From positions 6,370,453-6,434,452 of the forward strand of contig NC_135571.1 of NCBI RefSeq assembly GCF_964340395.1: a DNA stretch of 64,000 bases, in the 5' to 3' direction. A program made the position numbers and the translations under genes. This document shows, in pieces, positions 1-11,045 of this stretch (its first letter is position 1; every line of letters starts with the position of its first letter). This DNA comes from Glandiceps talaboti. Lineage: Eukaryota; Hemichordata; Enteropneusta; Spengelidae. The notes under the pieces were generated by a model that was not told the origin of the DNA, made no database searches, and was given only the letters and a program-made list of their open reading frames with translations.

Positions 1-250
1 ATAGGTTTGGAGTGTGGACCAGAGACGTGCACACATGAGTTAACATTAGTTGTTATTTCACATCTGCAGAACATACTTGAAAATATAGTTCGCATTCAGC
101 AAAATCTTATAATCAGTTTATTTACCCCAAATAAATATAACAGCGGGTAAATGGGGAGTCGGGAAATAGCTTTAATACAGCTGGTCTGGGCCTGTCCCCT
201 CACATATTAATATACAGAAATTCTCAGCAAGGTACTTAATATGACTCAAC

Positions 251-292
251 CACAGACAAGTAAGAAACTTGTACAATTCTTACTTGTCTGTG
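251..292. repeat. perfect 16-bp-stem hairpin
   Basis: CACAGACAAGTAAGAA at 251-266 is exactly complementary in reverse to 277-292, with a 10-base loop that is itself nearly palindromic (TTGTACAA). It shares the stem core CACAGACAAGT with the hairpin at 9918-9951. Confidence 0.75.
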
Positions 293-342
293 ACTCCACA
301 TATAATTTTATTTATACAATTTACAAATATACAGTTGATTAG

Positions 343-430
343 TTATACTGTGCCAGTAGATGTTGCTTGAAGGTTTGTTTGAAACGATACAAATCTGCAG
401 CTGTCATACCATTTCATAGATCTTCATCAC
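343..430 (-). mobile_element. possible 3' coding end of a decayed non-LTR retrotransposon
   Basis: On the - strand a short frame reads TAADLYRFKQTFKQHLLAQY and then a stop at 345-343. This resembles the conserved FK..LK.HL end of LINE reverse transcriptase ORFs. It is followed by an AT-rich tail with AATAAA. The upstream frame is broken. The match is short, so this is tentative. Confidence 0.25.
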
Positions 431-719
431 TTTCACTTTGTCCCTTTTCTGATGAAACAGACCACCAGCACATTATGTGGAAGCTCTCTCCTAAACATCA
501 TGTCATGAAACGTAACTGTAACCTTTGAATTATAACGTTTATTTCTGGACACGTTTCAGCGACGACATATTCATTATTCACGCATTAGCACGTACTCCCT
601 AGTGTTACACTGAGTGATGTTACACCTATTTTGTTTAGTTGACTATTCATATTTGACGTGCATGATAATGTGACAAATGATCCGCCCCATTTATCTACGT
701 ACCTGCATGTATGCATGGA

Positions 720-765
720 ATACGCGCATGTGTGTGTGTGTGTGTGTGGGGGGGGGGTGTATGTG
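720..765. repeat. (TG)n / poly-G tract
   Basis: Simple (TG)n followed by a run of G. The small reverse-strand ORF over it, rich in Thr and His, is a product of the repeat. Confidence 0.8.
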
Positions 766-1221
766 TATGTGCGCCCGCACTTGTATGTGTGAGAGCAATT
801 TTTACCTCTCTTAGCAGTGTTTATGTTAATGCGTTTTCCAGACATTTTGTTAAAAATAACATTCAATAATCATCACAAAATACATTCACTGGTGAGCTTT
901 AAATAGTACGAAATAGCTGTTCTGCTTTATCAAGGGATACAATTATACATCGGTGTCAGATATAGCAGTATTTTTAATGACATTTCTTTTCATGACTGGT
1001 TACAATTATCCTATAATATAGTAACATGTACATACCCGCATATTTTGCCCAACCATATGTCTAGTGTCTGTGTTTAGTACATACATCAATTCTCATTACA
1101 AGACAATTCAAACAAAGTCTATTTGTGGCGATTTTGGTGTAATTGTTCACTCCCTTGTGTTTAATTGTAAACAAATTGTTGATAGACCAAGACTAGCTAC
1201 TCTACTACATATAGTACATTA

Positions 1222-1320
1222 AACATACATACATACATACATACATACATACATACACACGCACGCACGCATGCGCGTACATACATACATACCCTCTGAT
1301 TTGCCCCCCCCCCCAGCCGT
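1222..1320. repeat. (CATA)n / (CACG)n and poly-C tract
   Basis: CATA and CACG tetranucleotide steps, then a run of C. It lies just upstream of the first ARID2-like exon. Confidence 0.8.
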
Positions 1321-1436
1321 AAAAACTGTTCACTCCCTTAGCTCTGGTAGAGGACTGTTAATCATGTACATGTCAAACACTGAGACAACATTTTGAAAGC
1401 TAAGGGCATAATGTGAATTGTTCTCTTGTGTTTCAG

Positions 1437-1587
1437 GAAAAACATTGTAATGAAGGCTGTAGCTGAATGTGCAGAGGAAGCTGCAAGAGATGTTCAGACT
1501 AACGAGCAACAACCTGGCCAATCATCACAACCGGCAATTATCCATGTAATCAGGAGAAGTTTAAATGTACCAACACTCAAAAGAATT
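1437..1587 (+). CDS. ARID2: ARID2-like exon 1 of the window
   Basis: A strong acceptor (ttctcttgtgtttcag) precedes 1437. One base plus 50 open codons follow. The segment is rich in Ala, Glu and Gln (AECAEEAARDVQTNEQQ) and ends in HVIRRSLNVPTLKRI. The donor that keeps the frame into exon 2 is ATT|GTAGGT. The better-looking GTAG|GTAATT four bases later would give a TGA straight after the junction, so I rejected it. Confidence 0.5.
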
Positions 1588-4500
1588 GTAGGTAATTATA
1601 CAGTGTAAATTCTACTATAAATGCAAAGCTTTCTATTAACTTAGCAGGCTGAGTACTTTAGGCCAAAAACAGAATTTCAGGTCAAGCGCGCGCATCACTT
1701 AATTACCCTCATATCGGTCATTTTTTCGTGTTTGCCCAGCCAATGAAGATCCTGGGGGAAACACAAAAATAACACACCTACATCAGTGAAGACAATTACA
1801 AAGCCAATCATGAACAAGCAAATGATATCAGCCCCACATACACACTTGCTCTAAAGTACTAAATAAAAAGAACAGTAACTACCATAAATAGTAGATTGAG
1901 TGACAGGTTTGTTGAGAATTATAAAAATGGCGTCATCGCACCACTTTAGACAAATTTCGTTGGCTATATAGGTTCACTTTTAATTCTTACTGTAGGTTCT
2001 GTAGGGTCTCTTCTATCAGGTCTGGCAATAGATAGGTTTATCAATAGCCTTAGTATTGTTTGGGCAAGGTTTGAAGAGATTAATAGCTCCTCACTTTGTT
2101 TTTTTCCCAGAATGCTTCATCCCAATGTACAGAAAAGGTCTTCTAAGCTAACTTAGATAACTCTAGTTGAAAAATGTTGCAAATGCGGGGTTGGTGCGGG
2201 GTTGGTTAAGGGACCAGCCGGGGGGGGGGGGGGGGGGTTGGGGGGGGTGGATGGATTTGTCTATCGGGCCAACAAAAAGTCACTGACCCCCCCTCATCTA
2301 TAAAACCGAAAACAGGTTACCCCCCCCCCCCATCACTTAATTCTAAAACATGATGACCCCATATATCATATTCACATGACAGGTTTTTTTTATCGTGACT
2401 CGGTGGGGACTGCTTGACCATCTTGCAAATACTTTATAAGATCCCGGGATAGCACTATTAACTATACACAGAGTAAATACATGTATATTCCAAAAGTAGT
2501 TTAATATCATCTTGACTGTAAGAGGTAGGGGTAAGAGCTTGAGTCTGGGGTATATATGTCCATCTCTTGTGGGAAGTCCTAGGGGTCTCCCTCTAGAAGC
2601 TCTTAGGTTTTTTCTCTGAAAACTCAATATTGAGACAATTTTGACACTTTCAGACAAACATTTGCAACATGTAAAAAGCAACTACATAGGGTTGAAATAT
2701 TTTTGAAAGACCCTCCCCCCATATATCATATTCACATGACAGGATTTTTTTGATCGTGACTCGGTGTGGACTGCTTGACCATCTTGCAAATACTTTATAA
2801 GATCCCAGGATAGCACTAAACAACACAGAGTAAATATATTCCATAAGTAGTTTAATATCATCTTGACAGTAAGAGGTAGGGGTAAGAGCTTGAATCTACC
2901 CGGTATGTCCATCTCTTGTGGGGAGTCTTAGGGGTCTCCCCCTAGAAGCTCTGAAGGTTTTTTATTCTGAAAAGTCAATTTTGAGACTATTCAGACACTT
3001 TCAGACAATAATTTCCAATCTTTACAAGACAGCACCAAAATGTAATAAGCAACTACATTATAAGGTTTGAAATATTTTAGAAATAAAGTTTAATAGCATC
3101 TTGACAGTAAAAGTTACGGGGAAGAGCTAGAGACTGGGATATGTCCATCTCTTGTGGGGTGGTGGGGGTCCTAGGGGGTCTCCCTCTAGAAGCTCTGGAG
3201 GGTTTTTTTTGTTTTTTTTTTACCAATTTTAGACTATTCATGATCAGACCCTTTCAAGCAAAAACCTCCAAGCTTTACAAGACAGCACCATCAAGTATCA
3301 GAAAACTATTCTTTATAACTTACATAGGGTTGAAATATGTTCTTAAAAAGTTAAATGGTATCATTATAGTAAAGGTCAGCACATCGATTGGTAGTATCAT
3401 TGGTAGGGGAGATTTGGGGTTTAAGGCAATTTTAGACTACCTTGGCAAACATTTCACATCTTGTATTAAATATAATATCATCTCACATTAGCATAGGGTG
3501 AATATATTTAAGAAATGTTTAATACCATTATGACAGTAGAAAAGTTGGTGCATCTGATTGTTGGTTGAATGCCTGAGTGAGCTAGCTCTTGGAGTCAGGG
3601 AATCCTTGGGGTTTTCCCTCCTAGCAGATCTGGAGTTTTTTGTTTCTATTAAGGCAATTTTTAGGTTATTCATAGCCTTTGAGGTAATATTTCCAAGCTT
3701 TGAAAAGCTAAATGTAAATGTAAGTTTTAAATAAGTTTCCCATGTCATATAATAATGGGCCCGTGTCATTGGTATAGAGGCATTAATATTGCATGTATAG
3801 TCATAGACCCTACATGTGTAAGGTCTATGGTATAGTAAAGTCACTAGTATGTTAGTGTTCCCCTTTAATGTTGGTTAGCCCTATATGATAGTACTGTAGA
3901 AATTATTTGACTGTCGGTTTTGCTTAGTTGCAGCAGACAATTAATCTTGTTGGTTATCAGTTGGAAAGTAAACAATTAGCCCCATAAAACTCATTGAGAC
4001 CATGTGTGGTCATTTTAGTGTCAGTTTACTCTGTTGTCCTAGCTTAGGATCAAACTTCACTGATGACTAGTATCACATCACACATGCACACATACATACA
4101 CAGGGTTTTACACAACAAAATACTTCATAAAGTTCATTTATAGTTCAATTTTTTTTAAAAACGATTACAGCTGATTTGACAAAATAAAGAACAAAAATAA
4201 ATGTTTACATATATATTGGTAGATTACTAGAATTGGTTTCCAACTTTGTCTCAACGTTTGCTACAACAGTGACAGACATTGTTGAAGTTACATTAAAACT
4301 TAGAGGAACATAATATCACCAGGGTGCACACACTTAGTAGTCGCCTTGTATGAAAATACTAGTCCCATGTATTTTTGAATGATATTATAGCTTCTACAAT
4401 CGTAAGTAATTCTACTTTAAATATGTGCATTTTTCATAGTTATAATTTGCAGGTATTTACATGGATTCATTCAAACACAAAATTGATGAGCATATATCTC

Positions 4501-7500
4501 TGAAACGAAAGCAAAACTTACAGTAGTCAAGGACAAGCAGAAAACTCCTTGTACAGTATAAACTTGTCTATTCATTCAGGCAAACCCATTGAATGCTTGT
4601 GATAAGATCAACTGAGATAAGATCATAAATCTGCAAGTCATATACTGTACACACTTCCACAAATGAAGTAAACTGGGAGGCTAACTTTCATTTTAGTTCT
4701 TTATTTTGTCAAATCAGCTGTAAAGACTAACAACATAAACTTTTGTGTTGTCATTATTTAATAACACATTGCTAGAAAATACTAGTATCAACTTTTAATA
4801 GTGAAACTTTTACAACTTCAACTTTAATACTGCTCTGATGTCCAATCATAAAACAACAAACTTTACATCATGTATTGACAACTCATACAACTTTAACGTC
4901 ATAGTCGAGTGACAACAAAACTATAACAAAACGTTACTGGTATAAACTTTACTAATCTAGTTCCTATACAGTATTGTTACCATTAAAGGTCCACTTACAG
5001 GTTAGGGTTTAGAAACCATAGTTGGGATCCAGACTAAAACTTTGCATGCAACTATACGTTTTTCATGTATTGACAACTGACAAAGCCATGCTACAGAAAT
5101 ATTGCAAAGGAAATGTCCCCGAAAAAACTTGGATTGCAAGTCAAACATTTGCAACAAGAATTGCAGACTTTAACAGTGCAAATCAGCGAGGCATTGGCTT
5201 TTCAAATCCAAGGAACAGCCTTGAAAAATTGGAGTCGAAATTCCATACAAGTGGCGCAACCCGATAAATTAGATTATCCAGAGAAACAGGACTAGAAATG
5301 ACTTTAGATGTAAACATTGCATGTAAAATATGTGTCAGTAACTCTTTGTTATGATGGCTAACTTCAAAGTAGTATAAGTTGTCAATACATGAACAAGTTG
5401 TAGTTGCATGTAAAGTATATACACGTACCAGAAATGTTTTATTATAGTCTTGCAATGTTGTCACTGGACTATAAAGTTGAAGTGGCCATATGGATGAGGA
5501 TTGGGTATTTATTTCGGACTTTTAATTTATAAGACAATGTTATCATGGCGTCCTATTTGAAATATCAATATGAAACAACATATCCACAATACTTGGTTGT
5601 AACTCAATAAATTGCAGGAGATTGATAAATATGTAAAATCTTTGTTATTGTACGTACAATAACAAACGTTTTACACACTTTTGAGCTTTTTGCACTAAAT
5701 TGAGCTACAAACACAGACTTAGTCTATGTTGTTTCACATTGATTTTATAAGTACGAAGCCATGATAAAACTGTTTTGTACATTAAAAATCCAAAATAAAT
5801 ACCCAATCCTCATCCATATGGCCACTTTAAAGTTGTGATTTGTCAATACATTTTGTAAAGTTTGTTGTTTTATGATGACTGGACATCAGAGTAGTATTAA
5901 AAGTTGAAGTTGTAAAAGTTTCACTAAAAGTTGATACTAGTGTATTCTTTTTTTATTTTCTTATTAAATAATGACAACGTAAAGGAGGTTTAATTTGTTA
6001 ATCATTTACCATTACCAAAATCATTTAAAAAATTGAACTATAAATGAATGAATTTTGTTGTGTAAAACCCTCAAAAACGAGATGGTGAACCCATAAATTT
6101 CTTTTATCACTTCAAAAGGACTGGAAGCTAGCTTCCACATATCAATGGTTGGAAAGATTTCAAGGACTTTGATTTTCAGTGAAATTTGAACCCAAGGCGC
6201 CTTCTTCCTCAATGTCAGTCATTGACATGTTATGATTGTGTTTACAGGGTGAAAATGAAGGACCAGTCACTAAAAGTATTAGAATAACGTCGGCATTGAT
6301 TTTGAAAAACTTAGTCCACCATTCCAGTACAGCAAGACGGTAAGTGTAAAGACTCTTAGTGTAAGATTCTTAAGACTCACATTAATACAAGTAGTACTGT
6401 TACTCTGTGATTGTTTACTTATCACAGTAATGGTCAATGTTGGTGGCAGCAGGTGGGATTTCATGTCATAGTTACCCAGTTGACTAATGTAGACAAATAG
6501 CAATTGCAAGTAGTACTGTTACTCTGTGATTGGTTACTTTACACTGTCAAGATCAACATGCTTCAAATTCAGAATCATGAAATTTTACATTGGTGGCAGC
6601 AGGTGGGATTTATGTCGTACTCCAGTTACCCACTTGACTTGTTCTAGACTTATCGTAATACAAGTAGTACTGATACTCTGTGATTCTAATTGTTTACTTA
6701 TCACATTACTAATCAACATTGGTGGCAGCAAGTGGGATTTTATGTCATATTTCAGTTGCCCACTTAACTTGTTGTAGACTGACAGCAATACAAGTAGTAG
6801 TGTTATGCTGTGATTCTGATTATTTACTTATCACATTACTAATCAACATTGGTGGCAGCAAGTGGGATTTTATGTCATATTTCAGTTGCCCACTTAACTT
6901 GTTGTAGACTGACAGCAATACAAGTAGTAGTGTTATGCTGTGATTCTGATTATTTACTTATCACATTACTAATCAACATTGGTGGCAGCAAGTGGGATTT
7001 TATGTCATATTTCAGTTGCCCACTTGACTTGTTGTAGACTGACAGCAATACAAGTAGTAGTGCTACTCTGTGATTCTGATTGTTTACTTATCACATTACT
7101 AATCAACATTGGTGGCAGCAAGTGGGATTTTATGTCATATACCAATTACCCACTTGACTTGTTGTAAGCTCATAGTTATCACAAGTGGTACTGTTACTCT
7201 GTGATTGTTTACTTATCACATTGCTAATCAACATTGGTGGCAGCAAGTGGGATTTTGTCATATTTCAGTTGCCCACTTAACTTGTTGTAGACTGACAGCA
7301 ATACAAGTAGTAGTGCTACTCTGTGATTCTGATTGTTTACTTATCACATTACTAATCAACATTGGTGGCAGCAAGTGGGATTTTATGTCATATACCAATT
7401 ACCCACTTGACTTGTTGTAAGCTCATAGTTATCACAAGTGGTACTGTTACTCTGTGATTGTTTACTTATCACATTGCTAATCAACATTGGTGGCAGCAAG

Positions 7501-9460
7501 TGGGATTTTGTCATATTTCAGTTGCCCACTTAACTTGTTGTAGACTGACAGCAATACAAGTAGTATTGCTACTCTGTGATTCTGATTGTTTACTTATCAC
7601 ATTACTAATCAACATTGGTGGCAGCAAGTGGGATTTTATGTCATATACCAATTACCCACTTGACTTGTTGTAAGCTCATAGTTATCACAAGTGGTACTGT
7701 TACTCTGTGATTGTTTACTTATCACATTACTTATCAACATTGGTGGCAGCAAGTGGGATTTTATGTTGTATTTCAGTTGCCCACTTAACTTGTTGTAGAC
7801 TGACAGCAATACAAGTAGTAGTGTTACGCTGTGATTCTGATTGTTTACTCATCACAGTACTGGTCAACATTGTTTCACAATCAATGCTTCACTTATATTG
7901 CACTTTGGAGCAAAAGTGAACTAGAAGGTTTTATAATGGTAATCTTCATAGATAGTTTATAAAAGAAGTTAATCTAAATTGTTCTACTCGTCAGTATGAA
8001 CTTGTCAGAAGGGATTAATACACTTTCTATTTTGGACACTACATGTTATTGACACTACAAATCACCACATCTCATCAGATTCCAATTTCTATTATACACT
8101 AGGTATGACCACCTAAAATTCTCTAACATACCAGTAACTTTACTATTCATGCAATATTAATGCCCCATTACCAATGTTACATGCCCATTTTTATATTTTT
8201 ATGTGACATGTGGGAAACTCATTTAAAACTTACATTTACGTTAGCTTTTCGAAGCTTGGAAATATAACCTAAACATTTCTTTTATTCAAGCAAAAAACTC
8301 CAGATCTGCCAGGGGGAAACCTAAAGGACTCCCTCACCCCCAGAGGTCACTCATGCATTCAACCAACAATCAGATGCACCAACCTATTTATTGTCATGGT
8401 ATTAAATATTTTCACCCTATTCTAATTTGAGACCATTAGATGGGCTGACCTTTACTGTAATGATGCCATTTAACTTTTTAAGAACATATTTAAACCCTAC
8501 GTAAGTTATAAAGAATAGTTTCTGATACTTGATGGTGCTGTCTTGTAAAGCTTGGAGGTTTTTGCTTGAAAGGGTCTGAATAGCCTACATATTGGCTTTA
8601 AGAGGAAAAATCCTCCAGGATTCCTGAGGGCTTCTGGGGGGGGGGAGACCCCACAGACCCCTCCACAAGAGATGGACATATCCTAGTCTCAAGCTCTTCC
8701 CCCTACCTCTTACTGTCAAGATGCTATCAAACTATATTTCAACCCTATATAGTTGCTTTTACATGTTGGTGCTGTCTTGTAAAACTTGGAAATTATTGTC
8801 TGAAAGTGTCTGAATAGTCTCAAAATTGACTTTGCAGAGTACAAAACTCCCAGGGCTACTAGGGGGAGACCCCCTCAGACCCCCATGAGAGATGTATGTA
8901 TTCCCTTCTCAAGCCTTCCCCCTACCTTTCCCTGTCAAGATGCTATTAAACTGCTTTTGGAATATATTTACCCTCTGTAGTCAATAATTATATGATAGTG
9001 CTATCCCTGGATCTTATAAAGTATTTGCAAGACAGTCAAGCAGTCCTCACTAAGTCACGATTAAAAAATACCTGTCATGTGAATATGATATATGGGGGGG
9101 GGGGGGGGGGGGGGTCACCATGTTTTAGAATTAAGTGGTAGGGGGTCAGCCTGGTTTCAGTTTTACAGATAGGGTGGGATCAGTGACTTTTTGTTGGCTG
9201 GATGGAAGAATCCCCAGCTGGAGAACCTGACTAGTCCCTAAATGAGCACAAAAATGGTTTGATTTTTCAACTAATTTCACACCTCTTTGCATTTTCAAAG
9301 AGTTCGATTGAATTTCTTTGTGATATTATTTCTTGCAGGCATGTTTTATGCTATGAACATCAACTTGCCAACCTTGCACTTTGAAATCAGCGCTCACTGT
9401 CTCCAAATGGTTGCCATGGATGAATTAAATCAACAAATTGAGCCTAAAAATCAAGATTAA
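1437..9460 (+). CDS. ARID2: ARID2-like chromatin-remodelling subunit, C-terminal exons only
   Basis: Three spliced + strand segments read as the end of one protein: 1437-1587, 6248-6339 and 9339 onward. The joined reading passes through HVIRRSLNVPTLKRI, then GPVTKSIRITSALILKNLVH, then ARRHVLCYEHQLANLAL. The middle part has the helix pattern of an armadillo-like segment. From memory it resembles the conserved C-terminus of ARID2 (BAF200), the DNA-binding subunit of the PBAF SWI/SNF complex in the nucleus. The ARID, RFX and zinc-finger parts would lie upstream of the window. Splice phases agree between exons 1 and 2 (phase 0) and between exons 2 and 3 (phase 2). Exon 3 meets a TGA at 9382-9384, while the next frame stays open to TAA at 9458-9460. 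The family assignment rests on recall, not on a search, so the symbol is provisional. Confidence 0.5.
1675..1985. mobile_element. family E non-autonomous element, copy 1
   Basis: About 300 bases are closely matched, in the same orientation, by 27895-28215. Shared landmarks include GCGCATCACTTAA near the start, AAATAAAAAGAACAGTAACT in the body and GTGACAGGTTTGTTGAGAAT near the end. Copy 2 has inverted ends (CTGGTCAG), so this is probably a MITE-like DNA element. The ends of this copy are eroded. Confidence 0.6.
2207..3870. repeat. left arm of long inverted repeat flanking the ARID2-like exon 2
   Basis: Reads in reverse complement against 8100-9241. Shared landmarks include CCAACAAAAAGTCACTGA, CTTAATTCTAAAACATG, ATATATCATATTCACATGAC and TACTTTATAAGATCCC. 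The arm also contains degenerate direct repeats of about 350 bases (near 2343, 2710 and 3060), so it is longer than its partner. It begins with a poly-G run at 2221-2237. Confidence 0.75.
4985..5335 (+). other. unidentified low-repeat core of the fold-back element
   Basis: Two overlapping + frames are open here: 5022-5267 (81 codons) and 5113-5295 (60 codons, beginning MSPKKLGLQVKHLQQELQTL). I recognise neither. The second is rich in Gln and Leu and could be a captured gene fragment. Both could equally be chance. Confidence 0.2.
5481..5826. mobile_element. family A palindromic MITE, copy 1
   Basis: Nearly the whole 346 bp folds on itself. The left end AGTGGCCATATGGATGAGG is mirrored at the right as ATCCATATGGCCACT, and the arms meet around a TTATTGTACGTACAATAA centre near 5645-5665. 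Related sequences occur at 33480-33832, 37937-37990 and 60758-60796. Confidence 0.8.
6248..6339 (+). CDS. ARID2: ARID2-like exon 2 of the window (armadillo-like segment)
   Basis: Acceptor tgtgtttacag and donor CG|GTAAGTG bound 92 bases with only one open frame, reading GENEGPVTKSIRITSALILK and then NLVHHSSTAR. The other two frames stop early. This is the best conserved-looking piece of the gene. It sits between two long inverted repeat arms and directly upstream of a tandem array. Confidence 0.6.
6437..7880 (+). repeat. 11-copy tandem array (about 124-130 bp units, partly a 253-bp higher-order repeat)
   Basis: TTGGTGGCAGCAAGTGGGAT starts each unit near 6440, 6590, 6719, 6849, 6979, 7109, 7233, 7362, 7486, 7615 and 7739. 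Spacing is about 130 in the first half, then alternates 124 and 129, giving a 253-bp higher-order unit. Identical small ORFs recur at the same period and are not genes. The array starts about 100 bases after the ARID2-like exon 2 donor. Confidence 0.9.
8100..9241. repeat. right arm of long inverted repeat flanking the ARID2-like exon 2
   Basis: Reverse-complement partner of 2207-3870, ending only about 100 bases before the last ARID2-like exon. It carries a matching poly-G run at 9096-9114. It is probably a transposon-derived or satellite-derived sequence. No coding sequence seen. Confidence 0.75.
9339..9460 (+). CDS. ARID2: ARID2-like terminal exon with apparent frame break
   Basis: Acceptor attatttcttgcag precedes 9339. 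Continuing the phase from exon 2 gives RHVLCYEHQLANLAL and then TGA at 9382-9384. The frame one base over is open from 9341 to TAA at 9458-9460 and ends in MVAMDELNQQIEPKNQD. By my recollection that looks more like the Leu/Glu-rich end of vertebrate ARID2. A one-base indel near 9376-9382, by mutation or assembly error, would join them. Alternatively the protein simply ends at 9384. Confidence 0.4.
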
Positions 9461-10490
9461 AAGAAGAAGGTGATTGGTTCAGTCTTCAGAAAAGAGCTGC
9501 GCGATTGGTTGCTGCTGGTCCAGTACAAGTGAAGCTAGCTGAAAATTCACACACTTGGCAGTATGAGGCTTTGTGATTGGTTTATATTTGTCTTCTACTT
9601 GTGGAAAGAAACTACAAACAAAAACTTGTGTTCTGAGTGGTTGATGACAATCACAGCTGGAGGACATTTTCTAAATATGGACTTAATTTGAATGTTATGA
9701 ATATGGATAACTTTCCAAATTTGGAAATGGAGATTGCAAACATGTAGCAATATTAGATGCATATGTTTTATTGCATGGAATTTCATTTATTTATTGACAG
9801 TGTTTAATATTTGCTTATTGAACAATGTATATTTTCTCCAATATTTCCTTGTCGTTTGGGGTCAAAGGTGAAACTGGGGTCAAATATCAACTTTCATATC
9901 TGTTTATGGTACACTTCATCACAGACAAGTACTCTCTGACTTGTCTGTGATTTCATGGATTATTTAGTATTTTCTGAGGGTGCTCAAGTTCTTACAGATT
10001 ACTGCAAGGGAAATTTATCTCTATGCCTATTTTAGAGTTTGATTAATGCGGCATTTTCCAGATATTATGAAAATGTCAATTTCTTTGGAACCTGAACTGT
10101 CGTTAAAAAAAAGAATTCTTCTTTGTCACTGTACCAAAGGTCAAAGATGACATATGATTTGTATAAAGCTACACACCAAAATGTCAATCTATGTTGTATT
10201 TTTTGAAAGAATTGTGTATGAAATGAATTTTTTTGAGTTCTTGATTTGATCACATTTTTTGTAGTGAATTATTAGAATGAATGAAATTGTACACGATTGG
10301 ATGAAATCTTATCTTTATTTCAATTTTTAATACAATCAGGTGAAATCAATATGCCAGTGCATTTCCATATAATCAGAATACCATCTGTAGAGGGTTTAGA
10401 GAAAAATTAACATAATAAATCTGTATACATCTGGTATTTCACTCTTCTGTTCTATGGCCTGTAATTATACATATCACTGACGGCGGATTC
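9461..10490 (+). other. probable 3' UTR and downstream flank of the ARID2-like gene
   Basis: No convincing coding sequence. The first 300 bases contain no recognised repeat and may be 3' UTR. A 13-bp perfect hairpin lies at 9918-9951. Several short AT-rich ORFs here are treated as chance. No polyadenylation site could be fixed. Confidence 0.3.
9918..9951. repeat. perfect 13-bp-stem hairpin
   Basis: ATCACAGACAAGT at 9918-9930 pairs exactly with 9939-9951 around an 8-base loop. The stem core is the same as in the hairpin at 251-292. It lies in the presumed 3' UTR or flank of the ARID2-like gene. Confidence 0.75.
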
Positions 10491-10493
10491 TGA

Positions 10494-10712
10494 CATCATC
10501 ATCATCATCATCATCATAAAAATTTATATAGCGCCAAATTCCAAAAAGTCAAATTGTACAAAGGCGCTAGATGGTGTTCAATTTACACAGAATGCTCGCA
10601 TAAACATGTGATGTTTCAGTCGTTTTTTTGAAGATTTCCAGGCTTGTGGACTGGCGTATATCCTGTGGTAGGTCATTCCAAAGCTTTGAAGCACATCCAG
10701 TAATCTGGTTTC
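10494..10712 (-). mobile_element. 3' end of a non-LTR retrotransposon (LINE), decayed
   Basis: On the - strand the frame reads LWNDLPQDIRQSTSLEIFKK, the typical tail of LINE reverse-transcriptase ORFs (W..LP...R...SL..FK..LK..). A seven-base A run (T at 10623-10629 on +) shifts the frame by one. The shifted frame continues RLKHHMFMRAF to a stop. A short 3' UTR with GGCGCTATATAAA and a (GAT)n tail (10494-10517) follows. The element is heavily 5'-truncated. Confidence 0.7.
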
Positions 10713-11045
10713 TTAAATTTCACAAACAAACAAACAATGGCGAAATATAATAATATTGTGTATTCTATGAATCTGAGAAGAAATTTTGAACAGTTCATGA
10801 TTTGTTTTTCTTTCAATATAAAGTTTTTTGTTTGAATAATCTTTGTATTTAAATTCAGGGAAACAAATTGTAAATTTCTTGGTTGTTTCCTTGCATACTT
10901 TTCCAGCAAGTTCATTCAATATTCTTAGTCCAACCATTTACAAATAAAAGGAGTTTGGTTCACCCTTATTATATTGCCTTAACTCAGTTCACTGTCTTTT
11001 GTTGTGTTTGAGTCCTGTGTGTATGCATGTTTTTTCTTTTTTTAT
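10713..11045. other. unassigned AT-rich stretch
   Basis: A - strand frame at 10713-10937 (74 codons, beginning MVGLRILNELAGKV) is open but matches nothing I recognise, and has no clear splice signals. No repeat was identified. Confidence 0.2.

Larger units (their letters stand above)
4102..6075. mobile_element. fold-back transposon, about 2 kb
   Basis: The ends are inverted: GGGTTTTACACAACAAAA at 4102 and its complement ending near 6073. Inner inverted segments also match, for example 4770-4880 against 5850-5945 (shared GTTTGTTGTTTTATGAT.. on opposite strands). The structure is non-autonomous, with no transposase. A second, smaller fold-back element (5481-5826) is nested in it. Confidence 0.65.

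Noticed and set aside
6437-7880. Regularly spaced repeats considered as a CRISPR array
   Set aside because: Whole units are repeated with no unique spacers, and the DNA is clearly eukaryotic.
6526-7919. Series of similar 62-83 codon + ORFs that might suggest a tandem gene family
   Set aside because: They follow the roughly 127-bp array in an intron, and the frame changes when unit length changes.
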